Origin: Paragorgia papillata
Lineage: Eukaryota > Cnidaria > Anthozoa > Scleralcyonacea > Coralliidae
DNA: 64,000 nucleotides
NCBI GenBank assembly: GCA_035771165.1
Contig: JAWNZC010000299.1
Location: 270,001-334,000 of the forward strand
Direction: 5' to 3'
Numbering within the stretch: position 1 is the first letter of the stretch; every line of letters starts with the position of its first letter. Positions 28,456-36,605 of this stretch are shown one piece after another. The notes under the pieces are model-generated. The model made no database searches and was not told the DNA's origin. It saw only the letters and a list, made by a program, of their open reading frames with translations. A program made the translations under genes and the position numbers.

Positions 28456-29094
28456 ATGAGACTCATAAGAATTCTTATAACAAAGGAAGACAATTTTGAA
28501 ACCATTGTTAAATTTGATGAACCGCTGGTCATTGAAAATGAAACAATGACAGTAAAGTGTGTAAGTGTGTTTTGGGACTTTAACAACATCGAAAGACCTG
28601 TTCACATTGTAAGTGGGAAAAAGAAATTATGGTTCAAAACCGGATACTGGACGGCAAACATGATTATCGATAAACTTAAGGAAGTTAAGGCAAGTGCTGA
28701 GCTTGTTCATTACTCACAAAAAATAAAAATTACTCCAACTGAAAATATGTCATTACTTGAATTAGCTCCAATACTCGGATTCTCTGAAACTTGGCAACAT
28801 ATTCCGAAAGATTCTGGACGTATTGGAAATACCTCAGTTAATGTAAATCTTGGAATGAAGTACATTAGTATTAAATGTGATGCCGTTAACAAAACAAAAA
28901 CTTCATTTTCCGGGCAGCGCGATAACACAATTGCTATACTTCCAATTACAACAACCCAGTCGCTAAAAGGTTCTGTTACAAGATATAACAATATAAACAG
29001 CAAAACTGAACTAAATAACGGAATTTATAATGAACTTAAATTTTCAACAGATCAAAAAGTTGGAGACATTCTGTTAGAAATAATAATAAAATAA
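28456..29094 (+). CDS. Element B penton-like/minor capsid candidate
   Basis: 212 residues, predicted beta-rich. It contains LWFKTGYWTANMIIDKLKEV and LLELAPILGFSETW, which parallel the NGYYNTIADLVGAL...LGF block of the element A penton-like protein. No catalytic motif is present. Its place after the ATPase and before small virion-like genes supports a minor capsid role; the fold is inferred. Confidence 0.5.
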   Translation: MRLIRILITKEDNFETIVKFDEPLVIENETMTVKCVSVFWDFNNIERPVHIVSGKKKLWFKTGYWTANMIIDKLKEVKASAELVHYSQKIKITPTENMSLLELAPILGFSETWQHIPKDSGRIGNTSVNVNLGMKYISIKCDAVNKTKTSFSGQRDNTIAILPITTTQSLKGSVTRYNNINSKTELNNGIYNELKFSTDQKVGDILLEIIIK

Positions 29095-29607
29095 ATGGCT
29101 ATAAATTATGGTTATTCTGATGAGCTGGAAAAACTTCATAATGAAATAGAATGCATCAGAAAAAAACAAATATTGCAATATACGTTAAAATATTCTGCAC
29201 TAACATTAGACACAGCGGTATATCCAGAAAGAAAAACACAAGGGTATAAATATATATCAGCACAGGGGTTAAATTCTAAATCAACAATTACCCTTTTAAC
29301 TCACTCCTTTTCTACTTCAACGGGAGTGAACATAACTGGAGGAAAAATGATATACTCCTTTGAATTTTTAGATAAAAAGGGTAATTTTTCATACTTTCTG
29401 ATTGAGGAAATAAACATTGCTCCACTAAAGGTTCCAAAGTCTGGAAGAAAATACAATATGTTCTTACTGAACAAAACCTATGTTTTTTCAAATATCCTTA
29501 AAACCACTGACTTCTCAAATCTAACTATGTTTTCAGTATTTGTTACCCAAAAAACTGGAATATTATCTAATGATTCATCTGAACTAGAACTTCACATAAC
29601 TTTGTGA
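29095..29607 (+). CDS. Element B hypothetical beta-rich protein
   Basis: Begins directly after the preceding stop (TAAATGG). It is 170 residues with a short coiled N-terminus (YSDELEKLHNEIECIRKKQI), then alternating hydrophobic segments (MIYSFEFLDKKGNFSYFLIE). It is probably co-expressed with its neighbour and could be a virion protein. Not recognised. Confidence 0.55.
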   Translation: MAINYGYSDELEKLHNEIECIRKKQILQYTLKYSALTLDTAVYPERKTQGYKYISAQGLNSKSTITLLTHSFSTSTGVNITGGKMIYSFEFLDKKGNFSYFLIEEINIAPLKVPKSGRKYNMFLLNKTYVFSNILKTTDFSNLTMFSVFVTQKTGILSNDSSELELHITL

Positions 29608-29661
29608 AGTTAACTGTAATATCTTTTTACACTTGTAAAAAGATATTTTTTACACTAATAA
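29608..29661. terminator. Intergenic hairpin
   Basis: AATATCTTTTTACA / TGTAAAAAGATATT (about 29617-29646) forms a stem of about 13 bp between the 170-residue and 75-residue genes, followed by CTAATAAATGGG. Confidence 0.6.
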
Positions 29662-29889
29662 ATGGGTGATAACAAAAAGGAAGTAATTCAAGATTTATAC
29701 AATGCTGCACTAGTTACAGCAGGAGCTGTAGCCGTAAGTATGGCTTCTAAACGTTTAACAGGACAACCTTTAGCTGCACCAGCTAGTCTAAAGGAAACCG
29801 CAAAACTAGCTGTTGCTGTTGCAGTAGGTAGTTTCCTGATCAAAAAAGGACAAACTGCCGGGTACATTCCAAAAGAATTAAATTTATAA
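29662..29889 (+). CDS. Element B small membrane-type protein
   Basis: 75 residues with two Ala/Val-rich hydrophobic stretches (ALVTAGAVAVSMASKRLTG and TAKLAVAVAVGSFLIKKG). This fits a two-helix membrane or virion-interior peptide. It starts in an AATAAATG context. Not recognised beyond that. Confidence 0.55.
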   Translation: MGDNKKEVIQDLYNAALVTAGAVAVSMASKRLTGQPLAAPASLKETAKLAVAVAVGSFLIKKGQTAGYIPKELNL

Positions 29890-29895
29890 ATAAAT

Positions 29896-30297
29896 ATGGC
29901 TTCAATGGTAGCAGGAGGATTATTCAATGCAGTTGCTTTTGCAGGTGCGGGATATCTATTCTCAACATTTAACAAAAAAGGATATGAAAAAGAAATCAAC
30001 AGGCATAACCTTGCCATGGAAAAACTTTCAAATTCTAAAGAAGAATTTTTTGAACAAGAAACAAAAAGAAAAGACAGAGAAATGAAATTAAGAGCAGAAA
30101 TCTACAACGCAAAAAGCGATATGAAGAATACCGACAAAGCTTTCAATGAACTTAAAAAAATACTACAACAACGCGAAATACCACCTCCAAGGTTGGAAGA
30201 TTTTTACCAACCATCGAATGAAATGAAAAAATATCAAGTTATGGCTGTCGGATTAATAGGGGGAGGTGGTGGTTGGTTACTACACAAATTAATATAA
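29896..30297 (+). CDS. Element B TM-coiled coil-TM protein
   Basis: 133 residues. The N-terminal hydrophobic segment is VAGGLFNAVAFAGAGYLFST. A charged coiled coil follows (HNLAMEKLSNSKEEFFEQET to ELKKILQQREIPPPR), then LEDFYQPSNEMKKY and a C-terminal hydrophobic VMAVGLIGGGGGWLLHKLI. Proteins with the same layout (GG..NA.AF.G..YLFS ... R.RHDLA.EKL ... L.DFY.PS) occur in virus-like elements of cnidarian genomes. Function unknown; a virion or membrane-piercing role is conceivable. Confidence 0.6.
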   Translation: MASMVAGGLFNAVAFAGAGYLFSTFNKKGYEKEINRHNLAMEKLSNSKEEFFEQETKRKDREMKLRAEIYNAKSDMKNTDKAFNELKKILQQREIPPPRLEDFYQPSNEMKKYQVMAVGLIGGGGGWLLHKLI

Positions 30298-30299
30298 AC

Positions 30300-30350
30300 G
30301 GTCGTCAGACGTGAAAAAAATTCCTATTCAAAAGAATAGGAATTCATAAT
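30300..30350. terminator. Hairpin between convergent element B genes
   Basis: AATTCCTATTC / GAATAGGAATT (about 30320-30347) forms an 11-bp stem with a short loop, between the plus-strand TM protein and the minus-strand 83-residue gene. A nearly identical hairpin occurs at 31836-31861. Confidence 0.65.
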
Positions 30351-30371
30351 TTAAATTAATCATTTACATCT

Positions 30372-30623
30372 TTACCAGCCATCTGGCAATGGTTCAACTT
30401 CAATGCTTTCAAATTCGGATACTAAATCTAGATATTCCCAGTATTCTTTGCAATAGTATTCATCAAAGTTTTCCCGATCCATTTTACTGTACATTACCCA
30501 AAGTCTATAACCTTCATTACTTCCTTCTAAAATGTTGTAAATAAGTTTACCGATATCAAACCAGGTTTTGCTTTTAAATTCACATTTTGTTGCAAAGTTA
30601 ATAATTGTTTCATTAACTAACAT
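30372..30623 (-). CDS. PriCT-2-like small protein
   Basis: 83 residues. KTWFDIGKLIYNILEGSNEG, YRLWVMYSKMD and YYCKEYWEYL follow the PriCT-2 pattern (W..IG..I.....GS..GY.LW...S......Y....C...W). PriCT-2 domains sit at the C-terminus of archaeo-eukaryotic-type primases. Here the domain is alone. It is a paralogue of the first 70 residues of the next gene. The start is preceded by ACTATAATAAAAGAGA. Confidence 0.6.
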   Translation of the reverse strand: MLVNETIINFATKCEFKSKTWFDIGKLIYNILEGSNEGYRLWVMYSKMDRENFDEYYCKEYWEYLDLVSEFESIEVEPLPDGW

Positions 30624-30667
30624 TTCTCTCTTTTATTATAGTATTTTTTTAAAAACCATAAATCAAT

Positions 30668-31453
30668 TTAAACTTTTAGTTTAAGTAGTTTCTTTTCTCT
30701 ATTTCCAAGATGACCTTTTAGGTAAAATGGTTTGTTACCTTTATCATCTATTCTTTTTAACTGTCTCTTTGTTTTCTCAACCCATTCTAAGTTATTGGAG
30801 TAGTAATATTGAATTTTACAATACTCTTTTGTTAAATGTTCAATATAATTTTTTAATTTTTTTATTTGTTTATGATATTTTTCATCTTCACCATTATTTA
30901 ACCAATCAATAATATCATTTAATCCATACTGAGCTGGAAAGTATTTATGTCTCCAAGATGAAACAAATATGTTTTTTAATTTTACGTCCTTAATCCTTTT
31001 ACAAACATCATCTAATACATCCTCATCCTTTCCTGATGAAATATGATATAATGCAGAACATAAATTATTAAGAGCTTTCACGTTTCTCATTCTTCTTATT
31101 GAAAGTTTAGGTAAAAACACATCGTAAACAAGGTTTCTTACTTCTTCATCCTCAATCATCTGTTTGTGGTTGGGGTTATATACCGATCCACCATCTTCGT
31201 AAACAAAATTAACAATTGTATTAATTGAAATAAAATAATTGTTTTTCTTAAAAGATTCCCATTTCTTATCACATACATTTTTGTTATACTTTTTTATATC
31301 CTGTTCAGAAAACTTGTGCCAAAAATCATAACCTTCCTTACACCCCTTAGAAAGTTTAAAAATAGCATTACCAATAGTCCACCATGATTTTGAGTAAATT
31401 TCTGCACGTTTTGGTGAAAGTTGGTTAATGTAAAACTTTAATGTTCCGTTCAT
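30668..31453 (-). CDS. PriCT-2-like domain protein, 261 aa
   Basis: The N-terminus SWWTIGNAIFKLSKGCKEGY, DFWHKFSEQD and VCDKKWESF match the PriCT-2 signature. The remaining 190 residues are Lys-rich and helical, with no primase catalytic motif recognised. A replication role beside PolB is likely but unproven. The start follows ACTATAATAAAAGAGAC, almost identical to the upstream motif of the 83-residue paralogue. Confidence 0.6.
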   Translation of the reverse strand: MNGTLKFYINQLSPKRAEIYSKSWWTIGNAIFKLSKGCKEGYDFWHKFSEQDIKKYNKNVCDKKWESFKKNNYFISINTIVNFVYEDGGSVYNPNHKQMIEDEEVRNLVYDVFLPKLSIRRMRNVKALNNLCSALYHISSGKDEDVLDDVCKRIKDVKLKNIFVSSWRHKYFPAQYGLNDIIDWLNNGEDEKYHKQIKKLKNYIEHLTKEYCKIQYYYSNNLEWVEKTKRQLKRIDDKGNKPFYLKGHLGNREKKLLKLKV

Positions 31454-31870
31454 GTCTCTTTTATTATAGTAGTTTTACTACTTTAATAAAGCTATAAAAC
31501 ATGTATAAAATAGTTTATAAACTCACGGATACAATAACTCAAAACAAAATGCCTACTTTAAAAGTATAATTTGTAAAAAAAATTTCATTCCATTTAAGTC
31601 ACTTAAAAAATTTATGCTTTCATAGAGATGGTTCGGTACCATCCAAAACGGGAAAAACTCTCTATTGCATTAAGAACAATGTTTAAAATGTTTATAAATA
31701 ATATAATTTTTTTTTTCCAAGGACACATTACCAAATATAAGCTTGAATATCCAAAAAGGTAAAATCTAACGATTGTTTACAAATTAATAAAGATTGGATA
31801 TGTTGGTAAGAAAAAACCAAACAAGCATATCAAAAAATTCCTATTCTTTTAAATAGGAATTTAATTTTTC
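31454..31870. other. Element B non-coding region with hairpin
   Basis: About 400 bp of AT-rich DNA between divergent and convergent genes. It contains a short GGTTCGGTACCATCC block near 31629 and ends in the hairpin AAATTCCTATT / AATAGGAATTT at 31836-31862. No ORF with support; in particular there is no integrase. Confidence 0.5.
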
Positions 31871-32641
31871 AGTTAGGCTTGTGCATCACTCGCTTGTAAA
31901 ATTTTATGGGTTATCATATTTTTTTGTTTATGTTAACTATATCATCTGTTTCTAAAAATCCGCTAATTACTTTTATATCATATATCTCCCCTGTAAAAGG
32001 TTTTGATAATTCAATCTGTTCCTGTAAATCTTCGTTAACAAATTGTTCCACATGTTTCACCAATACTTCTTGGATTTGCAGAAAAATCTGAATCTACCGA
32101 CTTTACACCGTTAATGTACAAACAAACTTCCATTCAATAACCAATGACATGATATCAAATGTTTATCAAGAATGTTAACATCGCTTTGAATGGTGCAGTT
32201 ATATTCTTTAACTGGGAAGCCTCCTCCATACGATAACTGGTTTAGTGTGTTAGACTTGTATCCAATAAATTTATCGTAACCACCATTATCGTTACCAATA
32301 ATGTATGCCCACTTTCCTGAATTGTTGGTGTTGCCAATAACACGTAACACGATAAATATAGAAATGTTAATATTAACCATTTCTGGACATTTAAATATCA
32401 TAAAACACTTTCTGGTATTTTTAATAAAATCTAAACCAGGTATTGGTCCTCTTCTGTATTCATTTTGAAAAAGTGAGTATTCCCCATCTTGCACTCTACC
32501 AACTCTAACTCCTTTATCGGCTTGTCCGGATTTCACAGCTTTTAACATGTTAACATCAAAAACAGTTTTATATTGTTTTTGATCTGGTAATGTAACTTTA
32601 TGTTTATCATAATATTTGTCAAAACCATAGTGTATACTCAT
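31871..32641 (-). pseudogene. Candidate LamG/concanavalin-type lectin protein, frameshifted
   Basis: 176 codons are open (32641-32111). KCFMIFKCPEMVNINISIFI, WAYIIGNDNGGYDKFIGY and LISCHWLLNGSLF resemble LamG-like beta-sandwich lectins. Just after the stop another frame reads NGVKSVDSDFSANP and, further on, GEIYDIKVISGFLETDD, the expected end of such a domain, so a frameshift near 32110-32120 has broken the gene. In a virus-like element such a protein could be a receptor-binding or fibre protein. The assignment is by pattern only. Confidence 0.45.
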
Positions 32642-32667
32642 TTTTTATTTAAACCATTATTTTACAA

Positions 32668-33075
32668 AAAATGTTTGTTCACCAAGAAGAACATGCTAAA
32701 AGGAATGAACACATTCAGAAGCCGGCAGCATGAAATTTACACGGAAAGGGTAAACAAAATAGCGCTTTCGGCGAATGACGACAAAAAAGTAATTTGCGAA
32801 GACGGAATTCAGACATTAGCGATTGGGCACCGGAGCATAGCGGGGGCAAAGGCGCAAAGCGGAGAGTGAAAAAAATTTGTGGGAATTGGGAAATCGGAAA
32901 CATAAAATTAGGAAAATGGGAATTTGAGGGAAATGAGAGAATTTGGGGGAAATGGGGAAATTCATATTTTTTAAAAATATGAATTAAAATTACCGGATGT
33001 GTTGTAATGAAAGAGATAACTCGGTTTTTAAAGTAAAATCTAAAAAATCGCCAGAATCGGTATGTTTGTACTACT
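32668..33075. repeat. Element B right TIR
   Basis: The inverted copy of the left TIR, ending GTACTACT before the TSD GATGCC. It carries a plus-strand relic of the PolB C-terminus (LKGMNTFRSRQHEIYTERVN, KIALSANDDKKVICEDGIQT), diverged from the left copy by several substitutions. Confidence 0.88.
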
Positions 33076-33081
33076 GATGCC

Positions 33082-33926
33082 GATGCAAACAAGGGTTTGA
33101 AACTGCGGTATGTTCATGCAAGTCAAAGTAAGTCTGTGGCTATGGAAGGAAGAATCCATTCCGACCTGTTTGCACAAGATCGTTATATTCTTGGTGCTGT
33201 ACCAATCAAACTCAAGCTAGTGCGTTCGAGAAACCCATTTTCCCTGGTATCGTCAGCAGATCATCCTGACTTTAAAGTGGTTTTGGAAGAATGTGTATTT
33301 CGCGTTCGCCGTGTCAACGTCTCTTCTACCGTTATGTTGGCTCATACCCATGCCCTTCAACGGCCAAGTACCCTATCAATCGTGTCAGTTGTAAAGTCGT
33401 TTCTGTACCGAGAGGAAATATGTCCGCCAATCAACCAAATATATTTCAAGGCCCTCTACCTGATCGAGTGGTTATCGGAATGGTCGATGCAGATGCTTAT
33501 AATGGTACCTATAGTAAAAATCCTTTCAATTTCAAAAACTACGACATCACTTCTCTTGGTCTAACGGTAAATGGAGAGCATTTGCCTGGAAAACCCCTAC
33601 AACTGAAATTTGCTGCTGCGAGAGGAAGTAACTATGTGTCTGCGTTCCAAACCTTGTATGCTGGTACTAACAAGTTATTTCAAAATGATGGCAATGGTAT
33701 TACACGAGACGAGTATGCCAATGGGTACACTTTATTCGTGTTTGATCTGACAGCTGATCTGTGCCTGAGTGATCATATTCAACCGATTAAAAATGGAAAC
33801 GTATCGATAGAATGTCAATTTGGAACGGCTCTGACAACAGCTATAAATATCGTGGTGCTTGGAGAATTTCAAAGTCTTATCGAAATTGACGCCAACCGCA
33901 ACGTTCTATGTGACTTTAACAGTTAA
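33082..33926 (+). pseudogene. Element A major capsid protein, 3' part (frameshifted)
   Basis: Resumes in the frame of the 5' part with LKLRYVHASQSKSVAMEGRI and LGAVPIKLKLVRSRNPFSLV. Near 33350-33365 the frame changes by an indel to one reading YPINRVSCKVVSVPRGNMSA, FQGPLPDRVVIGMVDADAYN and NPFNFKNYDITSL, ending at 33926. PYPI.R...K...VP.GN and LP.R.V.G.VD..A.NG...PFNF are strongly conserved in Polinton MCPs. Besides the element B insertion, this frameshift independently inactivates the gene. Confidence 0.88.
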
Positions 33927-33927
33927 G

Positions 33928-34389
33928 ATGAATACTCTACAAATCCTGAACGTCCTGAAAAGTGATCCATTTACCAAGACCGTATTTAAAGACGTGTTAC
34001 CATCGGATCGTCTACCAAGTCAGATACCGAAAAGACCTAGAGGTTTTATTCTGAATGTGGATCCTAGTAATGGACCTGGTACGCATTGGGTAGCAATTTA
34101 TCTCACCTCAGATGGACAAGGGGAGTTCATGGACTCGTACGGACAAGGACCGGGCTTTTATAGCGAATTTTTTGAAACGTTTTTACTAGATCATACTAGC
34201 AGTTTTACTTGGAATGAACAGACTTTACAGTCATTAGGGTCTCGTGTGTGTGGACAATATTGTTTATTTTATGCTTTACATAGATGTAGAAATATACCCA
34301 TATCAACATTTGTTGGCATGTTTACTGATAATAAAGAATGGAATGATATGCTAGTTCGTGACTTTATGCGTAAATATTATTGTGTGTAA
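33928..34389 (+). CDS. Adenain-type maturation protease
   Basis: 153 residues from ATG 33928. The catalytic His is in PGTHWVAIYL (about 54), the acidic partner in GEFMDSYGQGPGF (about 69), and Gln/Cys in LQSLGSRVCGQYCLFYALH (about 105-118). This is the C5 (adenain/Ulp1-like) family protease of adenoviruses and Polintons, which processes pVI-like and core proteins. It lies 2 bp after the MCP stop, so it is probably co-transcribed with MCP. No break is seen. Confidence 0.92.
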   Translation: MNTLQILNVLKSDPFTKTVFKDVLPSDRLPSQIPKRPRGFILNVDPSNGPGTHWVAIYLTSDGQGEFMDSYGQGPGFYSEFFETFLLDHTSSFTWNEQTLQSLGSRVCGQYCLFYALHRCRNIPISTFVGMFTDNKEWNDMLVRDFMRKYYCV

Positions 34390-34458
34390 TAAATACAAGA
34401 CACTTAATATTGTAAAAATATTCTTTATTGTAATATCAAAGCTTTACAAGGAATAAAT

Positions 34459-35184
34459 TTATTTAACCCACTTATATGGATGTATGTTTTTGTCTCTTCG
34501 TTTTGTTCTTTTTGATGTTGCTGGGGCTACCTGTGACGTCAGGGGGGTGGTGTCTGAAATATCATTAGTCTTATATTCTCTTAACATACTCAAACGATTT
34601 TCATTTCTGATAATGCCTTCGGGTACATTCATGTTTCCTAATGCTTTTGTGAAAAGCTGCCATCCAGCAGGGTTGAAATTCTTTCGTTGACACAGAGAAT
34701 CGTTGACCAAGTCAACAACATTTGTACCTGGAATAGGTCGTCCTTTAAACACCATCTGTCCTTCGTCAGTCCACCCAATGAGGTCTTTATTCGCTTTAAG
34801 TTTCTTAACCAACTGTCGAGCTCTTGATTTCATTGTTACGGGTACACTTTCTAAAATGTCAGTTTCTATCTCTGCAGGCAACTCCGAGGGTGCTGTTTCA
34901 GCAGTCTCTTCTGTATTCGCTGGTTCTTCAAGAGTGGGTGTTGTAGGCTGTATGACGCTTACACGTACTGGGCTACTCATTCTTTTATCGTAATAACCCA
35001 GATAACGTTGCAGCGACTGATCGTACATTTTGACTTTCTCGTCTTGTGTTATATCTTGACGTTTAAGAAGATTTTGCATTTCTGAATCTAGTTCATTCAC
35101 CTGCGCTGTTAAAGGAGTGACCAAGGGTTTCTTTCGATCTGTCATATGTTCTGGAACTAGCACCAATCTCCTGACGTGTTTCAT
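34459..35184 (-). CDS. Conserved Polinton protein of unknown function, 241 aa
   Basis: Begins MKHVRRLVLVPEHMTDRKKP with a short coiled coil (VNELDSEMQNLLKRQD), an acidic Pro/Thr-rich linker, then RARQLVKKLKANKDLIGWTD, FKGRPIPGTNVVDLVNDSL and a basic C-terminus (SKRTKRRDKNIHP). Proteins starting RLVLVPE are common in invertebrate Polintons next to the following gene and the ATPase. It is convergent with the protease gene. Function not known; a DNA-binding core protein is possible. Confidence 0.65.
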   Translation of the reverse strand: MKHVRRLVLVPEHMTDRKKPLVTPLTAQVNELDSEMQNLLKRQDITQDEKVKMYDQSLQRYLGYYDKRMSSPVRVSVIQPTTPTLEEPANTEETAETAPSELPAEIETDILESVPVTMKSRARQLVKKLKANKDLIGWTDEGQMVFKGRPIPGTNVVDLVNDSLCQRKNFNPAGWQLFTKALGNMNVPEGIIRNENRLSMLREYKTNDISDTTPLTSQVAPATSKRTKRRDKNIHPYKWVK

Positions 35185-35519
35185 TATTTGGTTAAAAAAC
35201 TTGCCAGTTGTTCAAGTACAGGAGCTAAGAGAAACGGTAGAAAACCTTCACCTTCTTGTAGAATAACTTTCTTTCTTTTTGTTACTGGATGACGTTTATC
35301 AGCAACAAACTTGATATGATCGTTATAAGGGGCTAGTTTCCTTGCTGTTTTCGGAGTAATCTTAATTGTTTCACACCACACGTTCAAAAGACACTGTCTA
35401 ATGGCTTCTAATAAATCGTCGTCGGCAGCTTTTATAATTGCGTTTCGCAGTTGAGGATTACACTTTGCCAATACTTTTAAAACGTCGCAGTTCCTTCTTA
35501 TACAAGCAGACATTGTCAA
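35184..35519 (-). CDS. Conserved small Polinton protein, 111 aa
   Basis: Overlaps the next gene start by one base (TAATG-type overlap at 35184). The helical N-terminus reads VLKVLAKCNPQLRNAIIKAA and LLEAIRQCLLNVW; then KRHPVTKRKKVILQEG and a hydrophobic end GFLPFLLAPVLEQLASFL. The motif KRKK.L...G.GFLP.LLAP.L is widespread in Polinton-derived loci of invertebrates. Role unknown; the tail suggests membrane or capsid association. Confidence 0.65.
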   Translation of the reverse strand: MTMSACIRRNCDVLKVLAKCNPQLRNAIIKAADDDLLEAIRQCLLNVWCETIKITPKTARKLAPYNDHIKFVADKRHPVTKRKKVILQEGEGFLPFLLAPVLEQLASFLTK

Positions 35520-35548
35520 ATGATCGCATTGTAACTGAACAGCCCCTT

Positions 35549-36394
35549 TTATACTCTGGGCTGGTACACGTAGTGGGTGTCAGTCGGAAAGATCCCGGAT
35601 CTTACTCGGATTTCATCGGGACAGGTCGGAGTGAGATCGACAAACAAGTAGGAATATGGTTCTTTAGTCGCCATCTGGTAGGCTTGCTGAAAAAATGTTG
35701 TGTTCCTAGGATACAGTTGCTTGGCAAGATGAACTACTTGACTTGCATCGCGGACATTTTTGGTTAACACGAGATAACTAGCGTTTAGAGAGATGGTACG
35801 GTGATCTTTGCTTTGATGAAATAAGTTTTGCACGATATAAATTACACTGAGATTCCCATGGTGTGATTTTTTAGTAAAAAGTTTAGCGATTATTGCGTCT
35901 TTTTCTCCCATCATATCGTCAATGATAAATAGATTTCTTGTTTGGGGGTTAATGCTATCCAACTTCGATTGGGGCAAACCTTGGAGAAACTGAATCCCTG
36001 GAATTAGGGTTTCTATTTCGCCAAACGTATCTTGATACTCTGTATAAAAATACACGATGTTTTCCGGAGGTGGGTCGATCATAATGCTAGCATAAACCAA
36101 TAACTCTTTGACAAAAGTTGTTTTCCCACTTTTGGTGCCTCCAGAGACCAAGAGTCCAAACGGATGTGTCATTTGTATCGAGTACGTTTTCTGACTCTCA
36201 GGGGTGAATGTAGTTGTCATAGCAGTAAATGGGGCAGATGTTGTTACCCTATCACTGATAAACCTTTTGTGATGAAAAGATCTCATATGGCGTAGACGAT
36301 TACTTGATGTAGCGAATGATTTTTCGCAGACTTCACAAACGTAAGACATGTTCACCCAGTGACTGTCAATCATAAACTGATGTCGCTCTTTCAC
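35549..36394 (-). CDS. C2H2 zinc finger fused to Polinton packaging ATPase
   Basis: 281 residues. A classical C2H2 finger is at 19-42 (YVCEVCEKSFATSSNRLRHM followed by RSFHH). A HerA/FtsK-type ATPase follows: Walker A LLVSGGTKSGKTTFVKELL (about 80-95), Walker B RNLFIIDDMMGEKD (about 150-160) and SVIYIVQNLFHQSKDHRTIS (about 182-198). It packages the element's DNA. An N-terminal finger could confer DNA recognition. The frame is intact here; truncated copies of its first 130 residues lie in both arms of element C. Confidence 0.9.
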   Translation of the reverse strand: MKERHQFMIDSHWVNMSYVCEVCEKSFATSSNRLRHMRSFHHKRFISDRVTTSAPFTAMTTTFTPESQKTYSIQMTHPFGLLVSGGTKSGKTTFVKELLVYASIMIDPPPENIVYFYTEYQDTFGEIETLIPGIQFLQGLPQSKLDSINPQTRNLFIIDDMMGEKDAIIAKLFTKKSHHGNLSVIYIVQNLFHQSKDHRTISLNASYLVLTKNVRDASQVVHLAKQLYPRNTTFFQQAYQMATKEPYSYLFVDLTPTCPDEIRVRSGIFPTDTHYVYQPRV

Positions 36395-36406
36395 GCAACT
36401 GTTTTT

Positions 36407-36605
36407 TATAAGATTGAATCATCGAATCCTAAGACTGAATCATTGAATCCTAAGATTGAATCATCGAATCCTAAGATTGAATCATTGAATCGTAAGATTC
36501 AATCATTGAATCCTAAGATTGAATCATTGAATCATTAAAGCATAATATTGAATCATTGAATCCTAAGATTGAATCATTGAATCATTAAATGCAAGACTGA
36601 ATCCT
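36407..36605. repeat. ATTGAATC tandem array, element A
   Basis: Tandem variants of a roughly 20-bp unit, TTGAATCATTGAATCCTAAG, start right after the ATPase start codon region. The same array, expanded, lies at the equivalent place in both arms of element C. Unit length varies by insertion of extra TTGAATCA words. Confidence 0.9.

Larger units (their letters stand above)
23167..33075. mobile_element. Element B: nested Polinton-like/virophage-like element, TSD GATGCC, no integrase seen
   Basis: The TIRs begin AGTAGTACAAACATACCG at both ends and extend about 400 bp. The 6-bp TSD GATGCC lies at 23161-23166 and 33076-33081. The 9.9-kb element encodes PolB, an MCP-like C-terminal part, a packaging ATPase, a penton-like protein, membrane proteins, two PriCT-2-like proteins and a lectin-like protein. 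No DDE integrase motif was found on either strand. Base composition is much more AT-rich than the surrounding element A. Confidence 0.92.

Noticed and set aside
31454..31870. Hidden integrase in element B
   Set aside because: I looked for D...D...E context and zinc-binding HHCC in this gap and the other gaps of element B on both strands; only AT-rich DNA and hairpins are seen.
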